64,000 bases of DNA from Gnetum montanum. Taxonomy: Eukaryota > Streptophyta > Gnetopsida > Gnetales > Gnetaceae. Below the pieces are notes generated by a model. The model worked only from the letters and a program-made list of their open reading frames with translations. It was not told the origin of the DNA and ran no database searches. A program made the translations under genes and the position numbers. Location: the NCBI GenBank assembly GCA_015680685.1, contig MNCI01008302.1, positions 62,001-126,000 on the forward strand. Reading direction: 5' to 3'. Below are positions 25,490-37,599 of this stretch, one piece after another (the stretch's first letter is position 1; each line of letters starts with the position of its first letter).

Positions 25490-26010
25490 TCAAAATGCTA
25501 TATAATGCAAACATAAGGAAACAAGGTCATATAAGGCTATATGAGGTAGAAAGAGACTAATAAGATAACATGAAGGCTAAATAAGCATAACAAGCTAAAC
25601 AAATGTCAACTGAGATCACAAGCTTGCCAATTTAAGGCCCTTGGCAAGCCATGATGCTAGTTTTAGGCATTAGTTGGCCATGGTCACATGGTGCTAAATG
25701 GTTATCAGGGAAGGTCAAACCCCACCATTCAATACCAATCAAATGGTAAACAAGGCTATATAAGGCCATAATATAGTGAATAAGGCCAACACATTGAGAT
25801 AGAGGTAATATTGAGGCCAACCAAGGTTAATAATATAACAATGATCAAAATATATCATAATTTGATAAAACAAGGCTCAAATAAGGTAATGTGGGATGCA
25901 TATTGTGAATCTTATTCAAAATATGATAAAAAAAGAGGTTATATTTTACCAGGTTTAGGCCTTAGAAGACCATGGTTTAGGGCTACAAGGCCATTGGATA
26001 AGGGTGAGCA
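25490..26010 (-). repeat. degenerate hairpin-monomer region upstream of RT (Ogre-1)
   Basis: Units such as CTAGTTTTAGGCATTAGTTG followed by GCCATGG (25660) and TTTAGGCCTTAGAAGACCAT (25952) resemble the monomers at 21655-21905 and mirror the position of the 41190-41605 array in Ogre-2. Spacing is irregular and many units are lost. Confidence 0.5.
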
Positions 26011-26049
26011 TCAATGGAGCCTAGTTTTTTGCTATTTGAGATAAAAAAG

Positions 26050-28850
26050 CAAGGATTTTAAGGCTTCCACACTAGTCAACATTGAAGTGGTGAACCCTAG
26101 CATGGATGGAAAATATAGATAGTTTCCTAGGCTTTTTTTGGCTATTTTTCAACTTCTAGTAGTTTTCATGTTAGTGTAGTCAACTAGGAAAGGGATTGGA
26201 CTACATTTGACATCATTTTCAACCCTTGAATCTTCCTTTTAAGCCTAAAAATCTCTTCCATGTTGGAACCATGGTAGCCAATGTGGATCCATTATGGAAA
26301 CCAAGGCAAGTATGTTGCATGGCATCAAGAGGATTAAAAATATAGTTCTAAGGCTATCCCAAGGTAGCACAAGGCCAAATCTATCAACATTGGTCATTTT
26401 GTTAATTCAAAAAGGTTAAAAGTAGGTCTTGAAGCTTCATCCCCTTGTCTCCACACTAACCAATATGGATGGGAGGGGGCTTAGGGTAAAGGATATAAAT
26501 TTGGATCAAACAGGGTTCCATGGGCATTTGGAACCAAGATCTGGTAGTTGTGCATCCCCTAGTAGGGTTTGGAGGTCATTTCCTATTAGTTTTTAGTGTT
26601 ATATTTGGTCTAGAGTAGTCTCCATGTTGGCTAGCATGGAGTAGAGGAAATGCCCTTACCTTTTGGTGTTACAGTTATCTAGGAAGTAAACTGACCAGGT
26701 TTCTAGCTTCATAGGGCTATAAACCATGATTTCTCAAGTTCTTAGCTAATTTTGACTAATTTTAAAGGTTTTTTAAGGCCATGCAAGGTTATCTCCCCAC
26801 CCTTTGTCAATGCTTGGGATATTATTCAAGCATGGAGGATGGGAGTTGATGAGATTAAAGGGCTAAAATAAGGTCTAACAAGCATAAACTTTAGTCTATA
26901 AGGTTTTAGGCTTTGCTAGTGTAGGTTTTTAGTCTCCTAGAGTGTCAATTTACTGTCAAAGGGAAAAAGGAAACTCCTCCATGCTAGCTTCACACTAGCA
27001 AGCATGCAAGAGGGGGTTCCTAGCATGGATAGATCATAAATTTTAGATCTAGGCCAATTTTGGCAACAATAAAACATCTATGTCAACTCTCATGGTTGTC
27101 GATGTTAAGGGCTAGGGTTTAGGATTAAATTTAGTTAGTTTGAAGGGTTCATAAGTGATTTTGTAAGCTATCCCCTTGGTTCCATGTTGTCTTACATGGA
27201 TCAAGCATGGAAAATCTAAAGGGATTAGATTTTAGCCATTTTTGGTTAATTTGTGGGATGCATGCACCTCTCTAGGGTTTTTGATGTTGATGGGTGAAGC
27301 TTGAGATCAAATATTAATAATTTTGAGTGTTTTCAAATGGTGTTTTGGTTTTTCCTTCCTTATTCCACACTAGCTAGCATGGAGGATCTTAGGAGGCCAA
27401 ATTTTTGTAGTTTTTGGTTGATTTTAGATAGTCTCGTGGCTTCTAGAATTGTTGATAGGGTTATCGGATAAGGATAAAGCAATTTAGAGTTGTTTTGGAA
27501 TGTCTGTGATCCCCCAAGAGCCTTCCTAGCTACATTCACATTAGCTCCACATCAGCCAGCATGGAAGAAAGGGGTACCTAGTGTGGAAGGTAGGAAAAGC
27601 CTAAAATAGAGTGATTTTTATCAATTTTTAGCTACCATAGCCTCCAAGAGGGTTGTGTTATCAATAAGAGTTAATTTCAAGGAAAATATTTGAATTCTTA
27701 AGTATCCATCCCTCCACCCACTTTAGCTCCACATTGGCCATCATGGAAGAGGATCTGCCCCAATGTGGATGAACTTGGGTTCAAGTTTTAGGCCACTTTC
27801 AACAAGATTTTACAATGCTTTAAGGTTACCAAGCTTACAAGGGATTGAGGATTAACATTTGGCATTTAAATCCACCAATTTGAATGCTCATAAGTGTCCA
27901 TGCAATCAACCCTCCTTTTCTCCACATTCGAGAAGATGATCCAAGTATGAATCAAAGGTGGTGATGGCCTTTTGCCATTTTTGACTAATTTGGAGATAGC
28001 TGAAGGCTTTGGCAAGCTCCAATAGGGTCTAGAGGTTACTAGGGTAAGTTATTGGGCTATTTTTTGTCATAAACTAGTTTTTATATCCCTTAGGCTTCCA
28101 CACTATCCTCATGTTGGGTAGCATACAGGAGGGGTTCACCAATGTGGAGAATGTTTCTATAGCAATAATCGACTTAAATTCTAGTAGCTATTGAGTACTG
28201 GAGGTCATGGAGGGATACCAGGGCTGTCAAAGTTAAAAATATGAAAATTTGAGGCTTGGAAAAGGATTTCAAAAGTGTTTGTAAGTTCAAAAGTGGCAAT
28301 TAGGAGGTTGATTTTGGCTATTCATGATCTCTCCCCATCCATCCACATTGGCTCCACATTGACGAGCATTGAGGGAGCTTCACTTAGGATAAATTAACCA
28401 AATTTAAAAGTTTTTAGCACTTTCAACTAGGTTTGATGATGTTTTGGGGCTGCTAGAGGTGACCAAAAGGGTTCTAGGTCATGTGGACCTACCTCAAGAG
28501 TAAGATCTAGGCTTGATGAGTAATGGGGGATATGTATGGATGTTACCCCCTTTGATCCACATTGGGCTTCATGTTGGGTAGTGTTACCTTAGCGTGAAAT
28601 CCCAAGATGTTAACTTTTGTTAAGATTTAATTCCCTTTCAAAGTTTGGGGCTTGGTAGGGTAGGTCACTATTGCTAAAAATAGCAAGGAGGCTAGTATGG
28701 AAGTATTGTGAGGAAACAGAGGATAGCATCCATGCTTGCTCCATGCTACCTAATGTGGATACAAGGGTGGATAGGTTGTGATAAGATTATGGGTCTTCTA
28801 AATGGTCAAAATCCCAGCGTTGATGGTGTTTCCTAGCTTGGAACACCATT
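26050..28850. repeat. satellite-like array, about 15 diverged monomers of about 185 bp
   Basis: A box like CTCCACACTAGCTAGCATGG recurs at about 26070, 26265, 26450, 26620, 26800, 26980, 27180, 27365, 27540, 27730, 27920, 28100, 28340, 28555 and 28735. Between boxes there is a second conserved word close to GCCATTTTTGGTTAATTTG. Spacing is mostly 170-200 bp. Monomers are strongly diverged, so the array is old. It lies between RT and the antisense gene of Ogre-1 and carries no coding frame. Confidence 0.65.
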
Positions 28851-30562
28851 GCATGAGGGCGTATGGCAAGGCCTATTACAAAAACTTCAAAACTTTGAAC
28901 TTCGTATTTTGTTTTCCAACATTCTCAGCATAGAGAAAACTTTTCTCCCTTTTCACTTTAGTGCACTTTGAGTTCCAATGCACAAAATTGGCAATAGGGG
29001 TATATGAGTGGGCATTTAGGTTTTAATTTATTTTTTATGGCAAAATTTATTGTAAACAACCATCATAACTTTCATTTCAACATACTGCACATTGGGAGAG
29101 AGCTCTAATAAAATTTTTCTCCACCAACACTAGCCATTCTTTAGTGTGGAAGCACCAAACCTTCTTCCTAACAAGCATAGATACCTCAATCTTTCCAATT
29201 TCTAAGCTTTTTCAATGTTGTTGGAGCAAGGATGAAGCAATGTGTCGAGGCAATAACATAAAGACAAGGATTTAGGTGGTAGATAAGGCTACAAATAATA
29301 TCTTCAAGCTACCCCAACTAGTTTCCATCCAAACTTCATCCAAGACCACCACAAGGCAGGACATTCCTAGCCATTTCTTTTTTAATTTTTCTTAGCAATT
29401 TTTGTGCTTTTCTAGCTAGGGTAGAAACTATTTTTTTAGATATATGGAAATGAAATGGTTAAAATAAAATTCTAAGTAAATTCTACCTTGTATTTTCATG
29501 GTCTCTACATAGATCTTGGTTTATTCAATCATTCTAGTCTTGGTAGATTCAATTTTAAAATTAGGCTTCCTATTTCACTGTGCTTTTCCAATCAATTTTG
29601 AGGTGAAGCCATATTTTCTTAAATCTAGGATGAAATATTTACCAAAATTAGATTTTTACAAAACAACATCCCCTATTTTGATGATTTTTCATGTGTTTTT
29701 AAGTTATTTTAGCTTTTTTGGCTTTAATTCATGGCTAAATTAAATTAGGTTTTGCAAATTTTAGGTTATTTGATGCTTTCTTGGCAATAAAAAGCAAGCA
29801 AAGTTATGAATTTTTTCTTCTAAAAACAGCTAGGTTTTGCTAAAATCTAAGGCTATCAACTTCTATTTCTATTTTTCAGGTTTCCATTGATTATGGTCTC
29901 ACTTAATTTAGAGTTGTAATGATGAACTTATGGCCATTTTAGTTAGGTTGCACAGTTGGGGCTTGTGTCATTTTTCAGATTTTCATGAATGTTCATGACT
30001 TTTTTTCAAAATAATGACAAGTTTTTTGACTTTTGTTTAAAATTTGGATGTGTAGGACTCAATTCAAGCTTTGAAATGGTTGTGGAATCACTCCATTTGG
30101 ATCTTGAATGAAGTTTTGGAAAAAATTTTGCCAACCCTACGCAAAAGGGGATTTGTGGTTATGGCTACGATTGTGTAATTTTGGCTATTTTTCATGTAAT
30201 AATGGTTTGGAGTTTTTTGGTAATTCTAGCTATGAATAAAAAGCTTGTGATTTCAATATTTCTTCCATGGTGGAATTATTAAAATCACAACTAGGATAAA
30301 ATTTTTAATGAAATTTTAACTAAGGTTCTGTCAATTAGGCTTAATTCCTAGTTGTATTAGCCTTACCCCTTGGAGATGGGAAATGTTGACATTCTTGAGA
30401 ATATTTCCTTTTAATTTCCCATGCTACTGAGGATGCCTAAAGAGGTTAGATATTTTCTAAAATTGGTTTCATGAAAGATAAAATGATTTACTATTTTTAA
30501 TGATGTTTTTCCTATGGTCGTTTCTAGGTTTTTAAGGTTTAAACTAAGGCATAATTTAGTTG
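28851..30562. other. AT-rich non-coding part of the Ogre-1 protease-RT gap
   Basis: No domain recognised. By position it would include the leader of the plus-strand antisense gene of Ogre-1. The frame at 29516-29743 has no recognisable content. Confidence 0.4.
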
Positions 30563-30567
30563 CAATG

Positions 30568-33407
30568 TGTTGGCGACCGTTTGGGACGCGACCACCAACG
30601 AGTGTCTTCAAATAGGATTTAGGTGCCTGCTAGTCTCTGGAAACACCAAGGCCTAGATACCTCCAACTAAACTCAGTAGTTAATGTGAGTATGTGTGTGT
30701 GCTGTTGCAGCGTGTGGTTGTGAGAAATGTAACGATTGTGTTGTATGTAAACTACAAATGACTTACTTTAAAGAGATTCAGCCAACTTTGCCAAGTACTG
30801 TGAGTTCTTGAAAATTTCCTATTTTGTTCAACTGCCTAGTCTACGTGGTCCTTATAATACCTACTTTTAACAAATAAAATTTTGCAAAAACATTTGAGCA
30901 CAACTCTGCAATCTACTCCTAATTTTCCCCAGAGAAAGAGATAGTTCCACAAGAAAACTAGAAATAGAGCAAGATTCGATGGAAATAAGCAGAAAAGAAA
31001 AGAAAGCAGATTTGTGTAGACCTCAAATATTTAAACAAGGTAAAATTACACGAGTAAACACTTTGCAATAAAGCTATCCCAAATTCAATATGTACGAATT
31101 GTTCAAACTTCCAAGGCTCAAACAAGTAATATCTTCAAGAAAATCCTACTATGCTACCAAAAATTGCTGCATAAACTACCACATACAAGACTCCATTTTG
31201 ACTAGATAATAGATGTCAACGATTGCATTCAAACAGAACCTTTAAAAGACTTGACAATTTCTGATTGAAAAACCATGAGCATTCACTTTAAAGATAAAAA
31301 GAAGCTATTCTGGTCCCATCAAAATACCAAAGATTCTCTGAACCCTCTCGACTACTGAATTGTTCAACAGCATGACTACAAACAGAGGCTCTCTTACAAC
31401 AATCCCAATAGCAGTTCCCACACGTTGCACAATAATGAAATTTACTACTAAAATGCTCTTAAGGCTTTTAAACACAAGCGCTTCTATGGAAAAATTTTAA
31501 TAAAAATTTCTATCGGGCAACAAGAACAGTAAGAGCAATCTAAAAATCCCAAAATTACTTGTCAAGGATGATACTATCTAAACCACTAGCTAAACAATTT
31601 AAACAAAACAAAAAATGAAATGCATAACTCACAGGACCATGACAAAGAGGCTAAAATCTTTACTCTAGCAAGGCATCTTGCAAGCAATTGTTCACAATTT
31701 CTTCTTTACAAATGCTCTTCTCAAGACCTCAAGTATGTCTCCGAGTTAGAGCCCAAGTGTGATCCCAATGTCTTCTCAAAAGTGTGATGTATGAGACCTC
31801 CCAAAAGTCCTAAAAAAATGAGATTCTAATTAAGATCTCCTTTTTTTTTTCTTCCTCCCCCCGAAGCCTTTTTATAGCATTCCAAGGTAGGTAGGGAAGT
31901 TACATATTCAAAAATATTTCACCTAACTTCTCTCCCAAGTAACTTGGCCAACCAATTAGGAGATTACTTGGCCAACAAGTTAGGAGGTTACTTTCCCAAC
32001 AAGTTAGGTAAGTTACAATAATTTTGGGTGGTTTCAACCACCATATAGATAAAAAATCTGCAATTGACAAGTGTCTACTTCATGTATGATATTGGGTAAA
32101 TATCCCAAGAATTTTTGTCTTTGAATATATATTTAATATAGAGGTACGTGTTCAGCATGTATATCCAATGTTCATCTTGTTAAGTTGAGGCTTTAGAAAT
32201 GTCACGTTTCATTTTTACAAAGAATATAATTGGATATAAAATTAATTTAAGGGATGGCCGATGAGAGAAAATATACGTTCCAAAAGTAAATAATTTTCCA
32301 ACGTCGACTGATATCATGGAAGACGCAGTTTGCAGTTAACTGAGTTGCCCAATGGCTTGTCTTGTACGTAGCCATTCTCCATAGCTTGTGCTCCACTCCG
32401 CCGAACTCGTCTCGCCCACTGAACCCCCAAGAATACGATGGCAGTTGGAACTGCTTCCATGCACAACTCGGTAGTAGTTGCTATTTCTCCCATATCAGCG
32501 GTGAAATGGCTTGGAACTGTAAACCCTCGGCGATGGTGTCCTGCTCCTATATGTGGGCGGCATTCAAGTCTGGTGCCTAAAGCGCCAACGTTGTGAGTGC
32601 ATCCACGATTATCACTTGTTTTGGAAAAGAAAACAGACACCTTCCATGTCTTGGAAGCGCTCAGCATTTGTGTTTTTGTTTTTTGTTTTTGCTGATAACC
32701 ATCCAGAATCACAAGGATAGGTGCAAGCATGGTAACCGCCTACGTTTTCGCCCTGTTTCATTCATTTTACTGTAACCTCTGGCCAAGAAATTAGGCTCAC
32801 TGTGTAAACAGAAAAAAGAAACCCTGTGCGGCAAGTATTTGACAAAATTTCGAAGAAGAATATGAAGTTATTCCTGGTGGTTCTTGGCAAAATTTTATCA
32901 GCAAGCATCACTTATTTTGGTTGCTGTATTGATACGAACCACCGCATTTCTTTTGAGAGTAAGTGTACCATTTTTTAGCTTCAAAAATGATTTTCCAATG
33001 CCTGGACATCACAAGATGCACCCCTATCTCTGAAAGCATTCAGTACAGTACACTATTTCTTCTTACCACAGAATCCAATTTTCTCTGTTCATTGGCTTTA
33101 ATGTGAATCTGTAAAAGTAGGACCGACACCATTCTTGGTTAATGTTTCTCATCGATATGTTTGTATGGTCAGGCCATGTAAATCTCATGTCCTCCACCAC
33201 TGCTGAACCAGTCTGAGTTTGGTTGAATGTAATATGCCGAAATATCACATTATTTACCCAATGTAAGGTTTAAAATAAAATATGTGTTTTATCACCGTAA
33301 AACTCATCCAAATTTTTACACCTATTTCATTTTATTTTTATTCTCTTTCCTTCTATTTAAATAGACTGAAACTCCTACTCCATGTAATGGCTTAAAATGT
33401 GCCAACA
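30568..33407 (-). mobile_element. second solo LTR of family C, 2.84 kb
   Basis: The left edge reads TGTTGG and the right edge CCAACA, an inverted terminal repeat. The flanks CAATG (30563-30567) and CAATG (33408-33412) form a perfect 5-bp target duplication. The block 30568-31000 matches the reverse complement of 15000-15376. A minus-strand TATA word (CTATAAAAAGGC) lies near 31870. The U3 part, 31900-33407, differs strongly from the other copy and includes a less AT-rich segment at 32280-32800. The frames at 32314-32775 on either strand fall in U3 and show no domain I recognise. Confidence 0.82.
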
Positions 33408-33619
33408 CAATGTTTTGACTATAATGTTTTGGCTATAGAGTTTAATGGATATGAAAGTTGTAACATGTTTGTTGCCAAATCTCTAAATGAATTCTAACAA
33501 AAACTTTAGAGTTTTTTACATGAACTAATTTCACCTCCAACTAAGATGTTTTGAAAAATTCATAAGGAAATTCTAAGTGTTGAGACATGGTTCTAACAAT
33601 GTTATTTTAGTTTTTGTAG

Positions 33620-34245
33620 GGCCTTGTTGAATTCCATACTTATTGTGGTTGAGTTGGTTGGTATCCTATGCTATGTAGGCCAACTAAAGCCCAACACCCA
33701 TCTAGTTGACATGGTCCTGGAGAGGGGCTCACTATGGTTCTGACCAAGGGCAAGGAAGTTCCTTGCCTACATCTTGCAAAAATTTAGTGTGATAATGTGA
33801 TCATATTTGTCTACATATGTGGTTGGGGTTATAGTGGAGACCTTGATACTAGGGTCTACAAGGCTAATTGCTAGATTCATAACTAATGATCTAGTGGCCC
33901 AAGTAGTAGGAGAGCCAGCGGAGGCTAGGGATCACATTAGTACACATTACCTTTCGAATATCTAGAGGATGCTGGACTATTCTCAATATAACTCTGATAA
34001 TACTCTGATGGTCATGCATAGAGTCCATACCTTATTCCAAAATCCTTCATGTAGTGTGTATTTATTACAAGGGTAAGCATTGTTATTACAAGTTTTTGAT
34101 GTTTTAGCTTTACTAGTTTGGTTGCCTTTCCTAACTTGTTGGCTTTGTGAACTTCTTGCAGGTATAGGGTCAATGATCAAGGCTTGATCATAAATGATCA
34201 AACCTTAGCAATAACTCAAACCACCCTAAATGTATTTACCAAAGA
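33620..34245 (+). pseudogene. FCP1/NIF-like HAD-family fragment, part 1 (antisense gene of Ogre-1)
   Basis: After a likely splice acceptor (TTTTTGTAG at 33611-33619) the frame reads SILIVVELVGILCYV, which aligns with motif I of plant NLI-interacting-factor phosphatases (LLVLDLNGLL-type). The catalytic Asp is Glu. Then FLAYILQKFSVIM and SYLS match the block with the motif II Ser/Thr, and NSDNTLMVMHRVHTLFQNP matches the block N-T-L-L-I-D-D-S-x-x-K-x-x-x-N-P, with both aspartates lost. A second acceptor (CTTCTTGCAG, 34151-34160) starts another exon. That exon is cut at 34250 by Ogre-2 and goes on at 53157. Stops are TGA or TAG. The family dephosphorylates proteins such as RNA polymerase II; this copy cannot. 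Confidence 0.6.
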
Positions 34246-34251
34246 CCCAAA

Positions 34252-36101
34252 TGTAGTGATCAAAAACGTCGGTAGCTGGAACACCGAGAGGTTGCCAGGT
34301 GAATAGTTTAACCCTAGATCCATGTGAGGGCCGTGCTGGAGAAAAATAGAAGCGGGGAACCCTGAACGGTCTGGTCAATGAAACAGGGACTTAGTTAGTG
34401 TATCTTAACCTTATGTAAATGTTGTTTCCAAGGAAATACATTCAAGGTAAATTGATGATCAATAAATACAAAATGAAGAAAATAATGTAAAACAATAATA
34501 ATAGCAAAGAAATATCAGAATGAACTTGGGTAAGAAAATGCACCGCCCCAAGGTAGCGGATCTGATTCTTTGCCTTGTTTGAAAGGTATACAATAGGTCA
34601 TGCAATTTTGGACACACATAGGAAAATCAAGGGTAACTAGAATGCTCAAGGGAAATGCCAACTATGTCTTCTGGAAGCCAACTACAAAAAGAAGTCAACT
34701 CTATTTGCTAAGAAGCCAATCAAGAAGCCAACCAACCAATGCGAAAAGCTAACCACTCTTGTCAATGTAAAAATGTCAACTCTTTGAATGAAAAGCCAAG
34801 CCTTTGAGCATTTTCTACTGAGGTATTTATAGGGCTAGGAGCAAGCGAGAAATGGGGCCTGGATGCCACGTGTCCTAGACCCCACAAGATGCTGACGTGT
34901 CGATACCATGTAGGTGTGCGATGCTGGACATGAATTTGGCTACACTATGAATATACCTCCGAGACTAAATGTGTCAATATCAGTGTGCTAACAATGCAAA
35001 AAATGGAGCTTACGCTCCAAGACTATGTCTTCCCTACTCTTACGAGAAAGGTTAAGCGTAGGAACAATGTTTTGGCGGCTAACCAGGGGGTGTGAAAAAT
35101 GGAGTGAAATTGCTGATTCCACCAAGGAGATGCCAGAATGAGGAAGATTGTTGTCAACAAGTTCTAGAACTACCTAAAGACATCTTGATGCTTCTGTACT
35201 AGTGTTGTGTTACTCATGCTATTGAGTTCATTGGCGTAGCGTAAGTGACTGCTTGCTATGCTATGCTACACTACGTAGCGTAGCATAGTGTAGCCACTGC
35301 TTTTGACTGGAACTTGTACTGAAGCTAAAAAAATTTGTATAAGACTTAGTCATGCTCACAATTGCAACTTTTTTCTTTAGTTTTGGGAAGCCTTTGAACT
35401 TGCTGAACTAATGTTTGAAACTCCCTTGCTGCTTTTGCATTGTTGCTACGTTGTGCTACGCTATGTAGCATAGCACAGTGTAGCAAGCGGCATATCCTGC
35501 GTTTTTGTTTAATCTACCATTCTCTAGTAAGAAAATTTGCTCAAGGCTTGGTGCTAAATAAGATAACTAGTTTTGGAGGCTAGATTATTTGCCAAGTGCA
35601 ACTTTCTTATTAGAATCATTTGGCAAGTTGGGCCTTTTTGGTTCGTCTTTGCTACGCTATGCTACACTACGTAGCATAGCATAGCATAGCACATTGCATT
35701 AACCAAATATTCAACTTTTTTTGCAATCATTCTATCAATTTGCACTTGGATTCTTGAGCAACTATCTTTTGAGACTTGCTACGCTGCATAGCATATGGTA
35801 GTGTAGAAAAATTCTTCTCTAGAAAACTTGTCAAACTACTTTACTTATCCCAAACACTTTCAGCAACTCCTAGCATATTTTCTAACTAGACTATCAGTTG
35901 GGTGAATTGTCCAAGTGGGCAGGTCAAAGAGTCCATCAGGCCTGTCAGCTCTAGAGATAGAAAATTTGCTGGACTGGATAGTCTAACCTCAGTGCCTACA
36001 TTTTCCTACTGAACTATCATGAAGCTACACTTGTGGAAGTCCTTGCCTAAATTCCATGACCCTAGTGAGGCATGAGAGTCTTGGAATTTTATGGTGTTTC
36101 A
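34252..36101 (-). repeat. 3' LTR of Ogre-2
   Basis: It starts TGTAGTGATCAAAAA and ends ATGGTGTTTCA, parallel to 51279-53151 throughout (for example ACACCGAGAGGTTG at 34282 and 51308, and GTCAACAAGTTCTAGAACTA at 35154 and 52199). A minus-strand TATA box (CTATAAATACC) lies at 34822-34832. Four palindromic clusters of the type CTACGTAGC with GCATAGCATAGC runs lie near 35260, 35455, 35655 and 35785. Length is 1850 bp. Confidence 0.9.
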
Positions 36102-37235
36102 CTAGCCCCTATTTTTCAATTTCTAGAGGATCTGTCTGATAGATGTCGACAAAGAATACGAAACACCATGAAGGACAAGTCACCAACATCGCTCTCTGGT
36201 GGTTGCTCAGAAGTCACTTTGCTATGCTTTGAAGTAACAGGATAGTTGTACAGGGGAAAGGGGAAAGGATAGACTTGAGGAGACAAGTTTTGGAAAAGGT
36301 AAGATGGAACTTAGTGGGGTCCCTCATCGGAGTGCTTGTGAGGAAGTTGTCCCGCATGGACATCTTTTCTTTTACTGGCTTCTGACCTCTCATTGAAATG
36401 CTTAAAGAAGGTCATTGTAAAATAGCTGGTGTGCCATTTGCTTTGGGTACATGTTTTCTTTTTTTTCATGCTTCGATGCTTTTCTTTTGCTGTTTAGCCA
36501 TATTCATTTGCAAACAACCTTGTTGTTGTAGGATAGGTTTTTTCTCCCTAGGATGAGTTGCGTTACATTCATGTGGGGCTTTGACCTAGCTACAGATGCT
36601 TCCCATGCAACGAGTTGCGTTATGTGCATCATGGACTTTGGGGTTGAGCATATGAGAGGGCTTTACACACATCGAGAAAGCTTGTAAAAGGGACGTGAAA
36701 AGGGAAACTATGGATCTAAGAAATGAGATGATGAAGGTTAAAGGGGAGGGGTAGGATGTGCACTCCCAAGTAGCTAAGCTAGTTAGAGCGGTCTGCATAG
36801 TTCTCCTAGCAAAATGTCTTTAACCTGCCCAAGGCAAACATCATGCAGTTCAACTGTAAGGTGAGAGTCCTACTAGTTGAATGTCTTTTAGGCTTGGGTG
36901 ATGGTAGGGGCTGGAGGGTAGCAACTTTGTGGCTGGGCCATAATAGTGCTAGGGCTCCAACGGCAGGTGATAACAATAGAAGCTACTACCAAGGCAACGG
37001 GTCATGGTAGCAGTAGCACCAGAAGGTTAGCAAGATGTCAAATGACATCTTCAGAGGATCAGCAAGATGCCAGGGGTAGTGGCATTGCATTCATTCCAAA
37101 GGGTACTTTCTTGCCATCGTGAACTACGTTCTGGAACTACAACGCTCCACCCCACATCGACGTTGTGCACGCTCACTTGTTTGAATGGTCATGGATTCTA
37201 AGCTAGGAATGTTGTGCCAAAAACCCAGTTTAAGT
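36102..37235 (-). other. 3' spacer of Ogre-2
   Basis: It begins on the LTR side with CTAGCCCCTATTTTTC, the reverse complement of the polypurine tract. No coding block is recognised. The frame at 36586-36798 lies in a block also found in Ogre-1, so it is element sequence. Confidence 0.55.
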
Positions 37236-37590
37236 CCTGGTAGATCATCTGATGTACTGGTTTAAGGTCCCAACAGACCGCTGTGCTAGTTTAAGGTCCC
37301 AGTAGACCATTGTGCTAGTTTAAGGTCCTAGCAAACCGCTGTGCTATTTTATCATCATAGCAAATGGTGGATGGGCTAGTTTAAGGTTGTAGCAGACCGT
37401 CTTTGCTAGTTTAACGTCATAGCAGATGTTTTGTGCTAGTTTATAGTCATGGTAGACTATCTGTGCTAGTTTATAGTCATGGTAGACTGTGGTCACCAGT
37501 TTATAGTCATAGTGGACTATGGTTTCCATTTTAGAATCATTGAGAACTATGGATGCTAGTTTATAGTCATAGTAGACTATGGCGCTTACC
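37236..37590 (-). repeat. hairpin-monomer array downstream of integrase (Ogre-2)
   Basis: About nine units of 33-40 bp start GCTAGTTTA. Inverted repeats sit in each unit: TAGTCATGGTAGACTA at 37444-37459 and GGTCCCAACAGACC near 37267. The minus-strand frame 37344-37529 is just the repeat read through (YHDYKLA repeated). Confidence 0.8.
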
Positions 37591-37599
37591 TTGATTTTG

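Noticed and set aside
32314-32775. Possible host exon in a less AT-rich segment with open frames on both strands
   Set aside because: It lies inside the U3 of a solo LTR with clear ends and a target duplication, and neither strand shows a motif I recognise. A captured fragment remains possible, but no gene is supported.
37344-37529. Repeated-peptide protein (YHDYKLA units)
   Set aside because: This is a tandem DNA repeat read in one frame, and the matching array in Ogre-1 does not keep the frame.
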